NCBI GenBank assembly: GCA_016183815.1
Contig: JACPDW010000020.1
Span: 184,548-248,547 of the forward strand
Direction: 5' to 3'
DNA length: 64,000 bases
DNA from: Flavobacteriia bacterium
GTDB lineage: Bacteria > Bacteroidota > Bacteroidia > Flavobacteriales_D > Crocinitomicaceae
Shown here in pieces: positions 53,948 to 61,876 of this stretch (positions within the stretch are counted from its first letter, which is position 1; the number at the start of each line of letters is the position of its first letter). The translations under genes and the position numbers were made by a program. A model generated the notes under the pieces. The model was given only the letters and a program-made list of their open reading frames with translations, was not told the origin of the DNA and did not search any database.

Positions 53948-54460
53948 ATGAAAAATCCATTAGATGTAATGTATCATGAACATGAAATCATACAAAAAAC
54001 AAAAAAAATAATACAAGAGATTAACAATTTATGGACGAAAAATGAACAAGAATATAGAGAAGTCGTAACTAAATTAGTTCTATTTTTTAGTGAATACGCT
54101 GACGGTTATCATCATCGGAAAGAAGAAGAAGTGTTGTTTCCAGCTATTAAGTCTCACCCAGATTTTATTTTACAAGAAATTATTGATGAATTTGAACAAC
54201 ATCATGAAGATTTTCGAACTTATGCCAGTGAAATTAAAGAATTGTTAGAAGAAAATGAATTTGAAAAATCATATAAAGTTCTAAATGATTATCTAAACGA
54301 TTTGTTAGATCATATCGCAGCAGAAAACGAAGAACTTTTTGTCTTGGCAGACAGTTTGTTAGATGACAATCAAAAGGAATCTCTCTACTTTCGTTTTATG
54401 GATATTGATAGAGAAATAGGGGAGGATAATAAAACAAATTTTGAAAAATATTGGGTTTGA
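53948..54460 (+). CDS. Hemerythrin HHE-domain protein
   Basis: A 170-aa four-helix protein with the di-iron ligands in MYHEHEIIQKTKK, YADGYHHRKEEEVLFPAI, FEQHHEDFRTYASE and LLDHIAAENEELF. Such proteins bind or sense O2 and NO, or repair iron-sulfur clusters (YtfE/Ric-like). It follows hcrB by 45 bp in the same direction and may be the last gene of the operon, where protecting oxygen-sensitive benzoyl-CoA reductase would be a sensible job. No signal peptide. The next genes are on the opposite strand. Confidence 0.85.
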   Translation: MKNPLDVMYHEHEIIQKTKKIIQEINNLWTKNEQEYREVVTKLVLFFSEYADGYHHRKEEEVLFPAIKSHPDFILQEIIDEFEQHHEDFRTYASEIKELLEENEFEKSYKVLNDYLNDLLDHIAAENEELFVLADSLLDDNQKESLYFRFMDIDREIGEDNKTNFEKYWV

Positions 54461-54485
54461 TAAAAACATGTAAGTACAGCCTGAG

Positions 54486-55100
54486 TTAAAAATAATTTCC
54501 AACCATAAGTAATGCAGTTCCAACAAATATCAATGATCCAAATAAAAATCCTTTTTTAACTTTTTTCTTTTGAATTTTATTTGCTACTTTATATAATTTT
54601 CAGTATATAAATCATTATCAATATATGGATTTTCTATTAGTTCTGTCTTAATATTATTATACTTATTAACTAAGAAGGAGATTTCTGTTTTTTCAATTGA
54701 TTTTTTTGAAAACTTTTTTGTAATTAATATATCCCATTATGGGAGTTAATAAAATTGAACTAAAAAAAGTTTTAAACATTTCCTTTTTGTAGTTTTTATA
54801 ATAATTTAACGCATCAGATTGAGCGGAATTAATTATATATGCAGAATCTACATTTCTTTCAATTAAATTAATGAAATTTTCAATAAGTCCATTTTCATAT
54901 TGGATTTGTTTAAGATTAATTAAAGGAACAACAAACAAAGGACCATTCAAATTATCTAGCTTTTTATATTTTATTTCTAAAGAAATAATTTCATGTACTT
55001 TAACAAGTTCTTGTTTTCCGTTTTTGTAAAAAATAACATCTTGAGCATAATAAAAATTAGTAATTAATATAAAAAGAACTAATGTAAAAAATTGCATCAT
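54486..55100 (-). pseudogene. Frame-disrupted paralogue of the adjacent exported protein
   Basis: The open part (54693-55100) has a signal peptide and DVIFYKNGKQELVKVHEI, then NLNGPLFVVPLINLKQIQYE, clearly similar to the next gene (DVLRFNNGKVDTVKITEI; NLNGPDF). It stops at TGA in FKKIN-stop, but another frame continues NIKTELIENPYIDNDLYTEN to a TAG near 54584. The first frame then resumes with KVANKIQKKKVKKGFLFGSL to TAA at 54486. The neighbour reads TEFIENPYYENEIYQEKF in the same place. Two compensating indels in A/T runs explain this: a decaying gene or base-calling errors. Confidence 0.75.
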
Positions 55101-55120
55101 TGATTTAAATTAAAAGTAAA

Positions 55121-55759
55121 TTAATAATTTAATTCATTGATTATGACAATTATGAAAGTTGTGACACCAGCAATTCCTAAAGTGATTAAATTTCCACCTG
55201 CATATGCATTCCAAATTTTTCTTTTTTGAACTACTTTTGCACAGGATTTAAATTTTTCTTGATAAATCTCGTTTTCATAATAAGGATTTTCAATAAATTC
55301 AGTTCCGTTATAACCTCTTCTTTTGATGATTTTTGGTAAATCACTGTTAGTAATTTCTTTATTGCTATATTTTTTTGCAACAAATATTCCTCCTATTGGA
55401 GTCATGACAATACAACTTCCAATTGTTATTCCAATACCTTTACGGTAACCTCTATAATACTTCTTTGAATCTTTAATTGCAACACTTTTAATAAATTCTT
55501 CATCGTTTAGCCCTAAAGATTCTTGATATATATTTTCTACTTGTCCATTTGAATATTGAATTGATGTGACTTCCTCTTTTAAACATATAAAGTCAGGACC
55601 ATTAAGATTTGTAAACTTTTTATACTTAATTTCAGTTTTGTTTATTTCAGTAATTTTTACCGTATCAACTTTTCCATTATTAAATCTTAAAACATCTTGA
55701 GAATAAATTGATATAGTAGCAAGAATTAAAACTAATAAATAATATTTTTTCATATTCAA
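55121..55759 (-). CDS. Exported/membrane-anchored protein of unknown function
   Basis: A 212-aa protein: signal peptide (MNMKKYYLLVLILATISIYSQ), a small beta-rich domain of about 60 residues (VLRFNNGKVDTVKITEINKT, YKKFTNLNGPDF, SIQYSNGQVENIY), then two hydrophobic helices (GIGITIGSCIVMTPIGGIFV; ITLGIAGVTTFIIVIINEL). I know similar domains from Bacteroidota proteins of unknown role that begin with an N-G-x-V/E strand pattern. The adjacent damaged gene is a tandem duplicate. Both are monocistronic-looking, on the strand opposite to the benzoyl-CoA operon. Confidence 0.65.
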   Translation of the reverse strand: MNMKKYYLLVLILATISIYSQDVLRFNNGKVDTVKITEINKTEIKYKKFTNLNGPDFICLKEEVTSIQYSNGQVENIYQESLGLNDEEFIKSVAIKDSKKYYRGYRKGIGITIGSCIVMTPIGGIFVAKKYSNKEITNSDLPKIIKRRGYNGTEFIENPYYENEIYQEKFKSCAKVVQKRKIWNAYAGGNLITLGIAGVTTFIIVIINELNY

Positions 55760-55875
55760 TTTTTAACAAAAATACATTAATCTTTTTTAAATTTTAACTT
55801 ATAAGCTTTTAACTTATCTTTATTTATAATCATTTTTAATAAGCTTTAATATTTTTTGAATTTCTATAAAATTTT

Positions 55876-55883
55876 TAGGTTTG
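55876..55883 (+). promoter_or_regulatory. Promoter of the flavoprotein gene
   Basis: TAGGTTTG matches TAnnTTTG, with TTTG at 55855-55858 as a possible -33 element (17-bp gap). The ATG at 55902 lies 18 bp downstream. Confidence 0.5.
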
Positions 55884-55901
55884 CAAAAAAATATTTTTTT
55901 T

Positions 55902-57125
55902 ATGGAAGAAGTAGATGTTTTGGTTATTGGTGCTGGTCCAGCTGGTACTATCGCTGCAAGTATTATTCATCAAAATGGTTTTAGAGTTAAAATTATTGAG
56001 AAAGAAAAATTTCCTCGTTTTGTTATTGGTGAAAGTTTGCTTCCTAGATGTATGGAAGCTTTGGATGAAGCGAAGTGTTTGGACGCAGTTAAAAATTATG
56101 GTTTTCAAGAAAAGTTTGGTGCTAAGTTTGTCAAAGGTTCTGAAATCTGTGATTTTGAATTTTCAGATCAGTTTACTCAAGGTTGGTCTTGGACTTGGCA
56201 GGTAAATAGGGCAGAGTTCGATCAAATATTAGCAAATGAAATTCAGAAACAAGGTGTTGATATTCAATTTGAAAACGAAGTTCAAAATATTGATTTTAAA
56301 ACCAATGAAGTAATTACATCAATAAAGAATTTAGAAGGTAAAACAGCTCAAATAAAGTCTAAGTTTATCGTTGATTCAAGTGGTTACGGTAGAGTAATAC
56401 CTCGTTTATTGTCTTTAGACAGAGAAAGTACTTTGCCAAAAAGAAAAACTTTATTTGCACATATAAAAGATCCAAAAAGATTGGATTACGATGAACCAAA
56501 CAGAATAACCATTATAATTCATACTCCTACAACTTGGATTTGGGTAATTCCTTTTTCAAATGGTGTTACATCGGTAGGTTTTGTAGGTGATATTAGTTTT
56601 TTTGATAAACTTGATGGATTGAGTCCAACTGAACAATTATTAAATCTAATTTATTCTGATTCTCATTTAAAAGAGCGTTTTGAAAATGCCGAATTTATTT
56701 TTGAACCAAAAACAATTGTTGGTTGGAGTATCACGTCTGAAAAATTTTATGGTGATGGCTATGTTTTGACTGGAAATGTTACTGAATTTTTAGACCCAGT
56801 ATTTTCATCAGGTGTTACTTTGGCAACCGTTTCGTCGCAATTGGCAGCTCATTTAGTAGTAAAAAAAATGAAAGGAATTGAAGTGGACTGGGAAAAAGAA
56901 TACATGAAACCAATGCTTGATGGAGTTGATGTTTTTAGAACTTATATCAATGCGTGGTATGAGGGAACTTTACATGAAATCTTTTTTGCAAAAAATATTG
57001 ATTTAGACATTAAGAAACAAATTTGTTCTGTTTTGGCTGGCTATGTTTGGGATTTAACAAATCCTTTTGTGAAAAAACATAAAACTATATTGGACACTCT
57101 GGTAAAAGTGATTAGATTGAATTAG
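55902..57125 (+). CDS. FAD-dependent oxidoreductase (halogenase/geranylgeranyl-reductase-like flavoprotein)
   Basis: A flavoprotein of about 407 aa: VDVLVIGAGPAGTIAASIIH (FAD-binding GxGxxG), KFPRFVIGESLLPRCMEALD and TQGWSWTWQVNRAEFDQIL. FIVDSSGYGRVIPRLL and GDGYVLTGNVTEFLDPVFSSG (second FAD motif) follow. The GESLLP motif places it with the NAD(P)/FAD-dependent group related to tryptophan halogenases and geranylgeranyl reductases. The halogenase WxWxIP motif is only partly kept (TTWIWVIPF). Substrate unknown; flavobacterial flexirubin or lipid pathways often contain such genes, but no such neighbours are present. ATG 55902 fits the promoter better than the TTG at 55881. Confidence 0.8.
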   Translation: MEEVDVLVIGAGPAGTIAASIIHQNGFRVKIIEKEKFPRFVIGESLLPRCMEALDEAKCLDAVKNYGFQEKFGAKFVKGSEICDFEFSDQFTQGWSWTWQVNRAEFDQILANEIQKQGVDIQFENEVQNIDFKTNEVITSIKNLEGKTAQIKSKFIVDSSGYGRVIPRLLSLDRESTLPKRKTLFAHIKDPKRLDYDEPNRITIIIHTPTTWIWVIPFSNGVTSVGFVGDISFFDKLDGLSPTEQLLNLIYSDSHLKERFENAEFIFEPKTIVGWSITSEKFYGDGYVLTGNVTEFLDPVFSSGVTLATVSSQLAAHLVVKKMKGIEVDWEKEYMKPMLDGVDVFRTYINAWYEGTLHEIFFAKNIDLDIKKQICSVLAGYVWDLTNPFVKKHKTILDTLVKVIRLN

Positions 57126-57141
57126 TAAATCGATTTATTTA

Positions 57142-57149
57142 TATTTTTG
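57142..57149 (+). promoter_or_regulatory. -7 promoter element for the amino-acid dehydrogenase gene
   Basis: TATTTTTG (TAnnTTTG), with TTG at 57117 22 bp upstream as a possible -33 part. The coding start is 60 bp downstream. Confidence 0.5.
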
Positions 57150-57209
57150 TAGTCATAAAATTTTTAATTTTTAAAATAAATTCAATTTTTACTTTTTTGA
57201 ATATTTACA

Positions 57210-58439
57210 ATGAAAGATTTACTTAAACAATTTGAAGATAAACGTCCAGAAATTGTGTTTGAATGGAAAGATTCCGAAACTGAAGCAGAAGGTTGGGTGG
57301 TAATAAATTCACTAAGAGGTAGTGCTACAGGTGGAGGAACAAGAATGAGAGCGGGATTAGATAAAAGAGAAGTGGAATCACTGGCAAAAACCATGGAAGT
57401 GAAGTTTACAGTTGCTGGGCCTGCAATTGGAGGTGCAAAATCAGGAATCAACTTTAATCCAAAAGATCCACGTAAAGAAGGTGTTTTAAGAAGATGGTTT
57501 TCAGCAGTAAGTCCTTTATTAAAAAGTTATTATGGTACTGGTGGTGATTTAAATGTTGATGAAATTCATGAGGTTATTCCGATTACTGAAGATTGTGGAG
57601 TTTGGCATCCACAAGAGGGGGTTTTTACTGGACATTTTCAACCTAAAGAAGCACAAAAAATTCATCGTATCGGTCAATTAAGACAAGGTGTATTAAAAGT
57701 AATAGAATCAAATCAGTTTTCTCCCGCTATTGAAAAAAAATATGTAATCGCTGATATGATAACAGGTTATGGAGTAGCTGAATCTGTTAAACATTTTTAT
57801 CAAATTTGGGGTGAAGAAAAAAAAGAGAAAAAAGTGTTGGTTCAAGGGTGGGGAAATGTCGCCTCAGCTGCTGCTTATTATCTATCTAAAGATGGTTTTA
57901 AAATAGTTGGCATTATAGATAAAATTGGTGGTTTAATTAATACGGAAGGGTTTTCTTTGGAAGAAATTACTCAATTGTTTGTAAATAAAAACGGTAATGA
58001 AATTAATCATCCTAACTTGTTGTCATTTGAAGAATGTAATGAGAAATTTTGGAATATCAACGCAGAGGTATTTTTGCCTTGTGCGGCCTCTCGTTTAGTA
58101 ACAAAAGACCAAGTTGAAATGCTTAAAAATTCTGGTGTTCAATTGATTGCTTGTGGTGCTAATGTGCCTTTTGCTGACAATGAAATCTTTTTTGGACCAA
58201 TTGCTGAATATACAGATCAGCATTTTACTCTTATACCTGATTTTATTTCAAACTGTGGAATGGCAAGGGTTTTTGCATATCTTATGAGTCAAGATTTGAA
58301 AAGCATTGACGATGAAGGTGTTTTCCATGATGTGAGTTTAACCATTCATTCAGCTTTAGAGAAGGTTTATAAACTGTCTAAACTCAAAAATAACATAAGC
58401 AGAACTGCATTTGAGATTGCTTTAAATCAATTACTGTAA
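57210..58439 (+). CDS. Glu/Leu/Phe/Val dehydrogenase family protein
   Basis: NAD(P)-dependent amino-acid dehydrogenase (409 aa) of the glutamate/leucine dehydrogenase superfamily. The substrate domain has SATGGGTRMRAGLDKREVES and the catalytic Lys region AGPAIGGAKSGINFNPKD, and STYYGTGGDLN-like residues bind substrate (YYGTGGDLNVDEIHEVI here). The Rossmann part has VLVQGWGNVASAAAYYLSKD. It matches a form common in Flavobacteria, usually annotated as a Glu/Leu dehydrogenase, with the long PKEAQKIHRIGQLRQGVLKV insert. Reaction: reversible oxidative deamination to a 2-oxoacid. Whether it prefers glutamate cannot be told from sequence alone. Confidence 0.88.
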   Translation: MKDLLKQFEDKRPEIVFEWKDSETEAEGWVVINSLRGSATGGGTRMRAGLDKREVESLAKTMEVKFTVAGPAIGGAKSGINFNPKDPRKEGVLRRWFSAVSPLLKSYYGTGGDLNVDEIHEVIPITEDCGVWHPQEGVFTGHFQPKEAQKIHRIGQLRQGVLKVIESNQFSPAIEKKYVIADMITGYGVAESVKHFYQIWGEEKKEKKVLVQGWGNVASAAAYYLSKDGFKIVGIIDKIGGLINTEGFSLEEITQLFVNKNGNEINHPNLLSFEECNEKFWNINAEVFLPCAASRLVTKDQVEMLKNSGVQLIACGANVPFADNEIFFGPIAEYTDQHFTLIPDFISNCGMARVFAYLMSQDLKSIDDEGVFHDVSLTIHSALEKVYKLSKLKNNISRTAFEIALNQLL

Positions 58440-58476
58440 TTGAAATTCTTTGAAATGTAACAAATATTGAGTTAAG

Positions 58477-58510
58477 TTTGCTTTTAATTGGTTTAGATTA
58501 CTTAATTTCG
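58477..58510 (+). promoter_or_regulatory. Promoter of nhaD
   Basis: TTTG (58477-58480) and TAATTTCG (58503-58510) are separated by 22 bp, a near match to the Bacteroidota -33/-7 pair, 20 bp before the ATG. Confidence 0.5.
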
Positions 58511-58530
58511 CCCCTTTAATTTTATAATTT

Positions 58531-59868
58531 ATGTCAACATTTATCGTTTTAGTATTTATAATTGGCTATATTGCCATTACCTTAGAACATCAAATTAAAT
58601 TAGATAAACTTATTCCTGCCTTATTGATGATGGCATTAGCTTGGGCTGGGATTGCAGTTGGAATAGATGGTTTTACATCTTGGTTTGACCCGCATGAATC
58701 TTCTCTAATGGATATTTCTTCGTTTTCTCATGAAAATAAATTGCATTTAATGGAAAGCACTTTATTACATCATTTCGGTAAAACTTCTGAAATACTTATT
58801 TTCTTAATGGGCGCAATGACAATTGTTGAAATGATAGATCATTTTCAGGGATTTAACGCTATTAAAAAAATGATTAAAACCAAAAACAAAAAAACTTTAC
58901 TATGGATAATTTGTTTTTTGGCATTTTTTCTTTCAGCTATAATAGATAATTTAACAGCAACTATAGTTCTTATTACTATTTTAAGAAAAATCATACATGA
59001 TTCTAAAGATAGAATGTGGTACGCTGGTTTTATTATTATCGCTGCAAATGCCGGCGGTGCATGGACACCAATTGGCGACGTCACTACCACAATGTTATGG
59101 ATGGCAGGTAAAGTGAGTACAGGTAAATTAATAATGCTTTTAGGTATTCCTTCGTTGATAAATATTTTAATTCCACTTATAATTGGTTCATTCTTAAATG
59201 TATTTAAAGGAAATGTAGGAGGAACTGAAGAAACAGTTCAAGAGAGAAAATATTCAAGTTTAATGTTGTATTTGGGTTTAATATTAATTGTGTTTGTCCC
59301 TGTTTTTAAAACTATTACACATCTTCCTCCCTATATAGGCATGATGTTGTCTTTATCTATTTTTGCAATAATAGCAGAATTAATTAGTAAAAGATCTTTT
59401 TCTTTAACTGATGTAACGGACACATCACACGGACATGCTACAAGTCCAACTTTACGAGCTTTGGGTAAAATTGAAATGCCGTCTGTATTATTTTTCTTAG
59501 GAATTTTAATGACCGTTGCTTCTTTAGAATCGTTAGGATTGATATTTAATTTCGGTCAAGTTGTAAACGCCTCTATTTCTCAAAATTTATTTGTGACTTT
59601 ACTAGGAGTGAGTTCTGCGATTATTGATAATGTGCCTTTAGTTGCCGCTAGTATTGGAATGTTTCAAGAAGTTCCAGATGCAAACGTCTGGCATTTTATA
59701 GCTTATGCTGCTGGAACAGGTGGAAGTATGTTGATAATTGGTTCAGCTGCAGGTGTTGTTGCCATGGGTATGGAAAAAATTTCATTTGGCTGGTATCTAA
59801 AAAACATCACTTTATTAGCTTTTTTAGGTTATTTATGTGGTATAGGAGCTTTTATTTTAATGGCTTAA
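58531..59868 (+). CDS. nhaD: NhaD-type Na+/H+ antiporter
   Basis: A 445-aa inner-membrane antiporter of the ion transporter (IT) superfamily with about 12 transmembrane helices. Family-specific stretches are FLSAIIDNLTATIVLITILR, IIIAANAGGAWTPIGDVTTT, LLGVSSAIIDNVPLVAASIG and AGTGGSMLIIGSAAGVVAMG. They carry conserved Asn-Asp, Thr and Gly residues of the transport core. It ejects sodium using the proton gradient and is common in marine and haloalkaline Bacteroidota. Single gene with its own promoter. Confidence 0.92.
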   Translation: MSTFIVLVFIIGYIAITLEHQIKLDKLIPALLMMALAWAGIAVGIDGFTSWFDPHESSLMDISSFSHENKLHLMESTLLHHFGKTSEILIFLMGAMTIVEMIDHFQGFNAIKKMIKTKNKKTLLWIICFLAFFLSAIIDNLTATIVLITILRKIIHDSKDRMWYAGFIIIAANAGGAWTPIGDVTTTMLWMAGKVSTGKLIMLLGIPSLINILIPLIIGSFLNVFKGNVGGTEETVQERKYSSLMLYLGLILIVFVPVFKTITHLPPYIGMMLSLSIFAIIAELISKRSFSLTDVTDTSHGHATSPTLRALGKIEMPSVLFFLGILMTVASLESLGLIFNFGQVVNASISQNLFVTLLGVSSAIIDNVPLVAASIGMFQEVPDANVWHFIAYAAGTGGSMLIIGSAAGVVAMGMEKISFGWYLKNITLLAFLGYLCGIGAFILMA

Positions 59869-60012
59869 ACATCTAAAACAATTGTTGATTAATCTGTGAA
59901 TAACAATTTTATTACCATCTGAAATAAACAATTAAATAAGATTAGTTTTGTTTAGTGGATTACTTTAATAATTCAAAAGTATGTACTATATAAATAATTT
60001 TATTTCAATTAT

Positions 60013-60708
60013 ATGAATTTATCTTTTATTTGGCAAATAGGAAACAGTTCTGGAAACGAACTTAAAGGCGTTAAGGAAGTTCCACTTTGGGACATTATTC
60101 AAGAATCAAATGCTGGAATAGGTTGGTTAATAAACCTATTTTTAGTTCTAATGTTTGCTTATGTGATTTTTGTGTTCGTTGAAAGATACTTTGCTTTAAG
60201 GAAAGCTTCAAAAGAAGATAGTGATTTTTTATCTCAAGTAAAACAATTACTTACTAAAGGTGATATCGAAAACGCCAAAAAAAAATGTGTTTCTTCTGAT
60301 AGTCCTTCGGCAAGAATGTTAGAAAAAGGTATTTCAAGAATTGGTAAACCTATGGAAAGTATTGCTGCATCAATTGAGAATACAGGGAAATTAGAAGTAT
60401 TAAGACTTGAACAACGTTTGAGTTTTTTAGCAACAGCCGCTGGTGCCGCACCCATGTTAGGTTTTTTAGGTACGGTAATTGGAATGATGGTCGTTTTTAT
60501 TGATTTGCAAAACACTGCAACGCTTGAATTAAAAGTTATTGCTCCAGGAATTATGACGGCTATGGTAACTACAGTTGCTGGCTTAATAGTAGGGATTATT
60601 GCTTTTATGGGATATAATTATTTGGTCGGAAGGATTGGAAAAGTGGTGTATCAAATGGAAAATGCTGCACTTGAATTTATGGATTTGCTTAATCAACCTG
60701 GTAAATAA
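60013..60708 (+). CDS. exbB: MotA/TolQ/ExbB proton-channel protein
   Basis: A 231-aa membrane protein with three transmembrane helices: WLINLFLVLMFAYVIFVFVE, then AAGAAPMLGFLGTVIGMMVVF (the conserved Thr/Gly helix) and MVTTVAGLIVGIIAFMGYNYL. The E/R-rich loop RYFALRKASKED connects them. It forms the proton-driven stator with ExbD and powers TonB-dependent receptors such as the one at the start of this window. It is followed after 6 bp by exbD. Confidence 0.9.
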   Translation: MNLSFIWQIGNSSGNELKGVKEVPLWDIIQESNAGIGWLINLFLVLMFAYVIFVFVERYFALRKASKEDSDFLSQVKQLLTKGDIENAKKKCVSSDSPSARMLEKGISRIGKPMESIAASIENTGKLEVLRLEQRLSFLATAAGAAPMLGFLGTVIGMMVVFIDLQNTATLELKVIAPGIMTAMVTTVAGLIVGIIAFMGYNYLVGRIGKVVYQMENAALEFMDLLNQPGK

Positions 60709-60714
60709 AAGGAT

Positions 60715-61125
60715 ATGAACTTAAGTTCAAGAAATAAAATAAAAGTAGAAGGTGGAATGGCTTCAATGACTGACTTGGTCTTTCTTTTGCTTATTTTCTT
60801 CATTATCATGAGTTTGATGTCAAATAATCAAACACCAATTGATTTACCGAAACCAGATGACGACATTAAACCTGTTCAAGATCCAGTTACTCCAACCGTC
60901 GTAATAACAGAAGAGAATACTTATTTTGTTCTTCCAGGTGAAAATCAAACGAACGCTAGAAAATTTGAAGACATTAAATCTAAAGTTCAACAAGAAGTGG
61001 AGGCCTCTAACAAAAGCAAACTTAAGATTGCTGGGCACAAAAATGCTCATTATGAGTCTGTTTTTAACGTATTAGCTTTGGCTCAAGCTAATGGATGGGA
61101 ACCTGTGCTTGCATACGATAAATAA
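60715..61125 (+). CDS. exbD: ExbD/TolR-family biopolymer transport protein
   Basis: A 136-aa protein with a short cytoplasmic N-terminus and one transmembrane helix containing the essential Asp (MASMTDLVFLLLIFFIIMSL). The periplasmic domain of about 85 residues has AGHKNAHYESVFNVLALAQA. Partner of ExbB in proton-motive-force transfer to TonB. The arrangement exbB-exbD-tonB-like within 1.9 kb is typical for Bacteroidota. Confidence 0.9.
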   Translation: MNLSSRNKIKVEGGMASMTDLVFLLLIFFIIMSLMSNNQTPIDLPKPDDDIKPVQDPVTPTVVITEENTYFVLPGENQTNARKFEDIKSKVQQEVEASNKSKLKIAGHKNAHYESVFNVLALAQANGWEPVLAYDK

Positions 61126-61126
61126 A

Positions 61127-61876
61127 ATGAGCAGACCAATAGTTGATAAAAAGGATAGAAACAAAGGAATCATTTCTGCTTTTTTTGCAATTGTTTTAAT
61201 ATTTTTTTATTTAAAATGGTTTACTTTTATTTTAGCTGACCCTCCACCAAAAGACATTCCTCTGATTGCAACTATTGAAACTTCAATTGAGATACCTTTA
61301 AAAGTAAATAATATTATTAGTGGTGGGGGTGGTTCTGGAACTCCTGTTGAAGCACCAATAAAAAACCAAAATACTCCACAAACAGAAAAAGTTATCACTA
61401 AAAAAGAGTCATCAAGCGAAACAAAAACTGGTGAAAGTACTTTGTCCACAAAAGATTTAAATCAAAAAAATGAGTCATCAACAACCAAAAGTGCCCCGAA
61501 CCCTTTCGGAAATGGTGGTTCAGGAGGAGGTACTAATGGTGGAAACGGAAATGGTTTTGGTGCGGACAATGGCGAAGGAAGTGGTTCTGGAGGTGGAAAA
61601 GGGAATGGTTCTGGTGATAAAGCACGTATTAGGTTAAATGATCCAAATACAGAGGGTATTTTTAGTGATTATAATTGTAAAATCTCTTTAAAATTAACAA
61701 TCAATGCTGAAGGTGATATTATTAAGGCAGAAAATATCGTCGCAAAGACAACAACAACCAACCAAATTGTGATTAACCAAGTCATTGCAAATGTTAAATC
61801 ACAAGTAAAATACAATAAAAAGATTGGTTCAATTCCTGAAATTGTATATTTAACAATCAATTTATCAGCAAAGTAA
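61127..61876 (+). CDS. TonB-like energy-transducer protein
   Basis: A 249-aa protein with a short N-terminus and one transmembrane helix (GIISAFFAIVLIFFYLKWFT). A long Ser/Thr/Lys/Asn-rich linker follows, with Gly-rich stretches (GNGGSGGGTNGGNGNGFG), and the C-terminal domain has KISLKLTINAEGDIIKAENI. The usual TonB C-terminal YP box is not seen, so it may be a TonB/TolA-like variant. ATG 61127 lies 1 bp after the exbD stop; the frame could extend to 61091 but would then lie inside exbD. Periplasmic partners unknown. Confidence 0.8.
   Translation: MSRPIVDKKDRNKGIISAFFAIVLIFFYLKWFTFILADPPPKDIPLIATIETSIEIPLKVNNIISGGGGSGTPVEAPIKNQNTPQTEKVITKKESSSETKTGESTLSTKDLNQKNESSTTKSAPNPFGNGGSGGGTNGGNGNGFGADNGEGSGSGGGKGNGSGDKARIRLNDPNTEGIFSDYNCKISLKLTINAEGDIIKAENIVAKTTTTNQIVINQVIANVKSQVKYNKKIGSIPEIVYLTINLSAK

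Noticed and set aside
26977-54460. Recent horizontal transfer of the benzoyl-CoA operon shown by base composition
   Set aside because: The cluster is as AT-rich as its neighbours by eye, and no integrase, transposase or attachment repeats flank it. Transfer remains possible but has no compositional support here.
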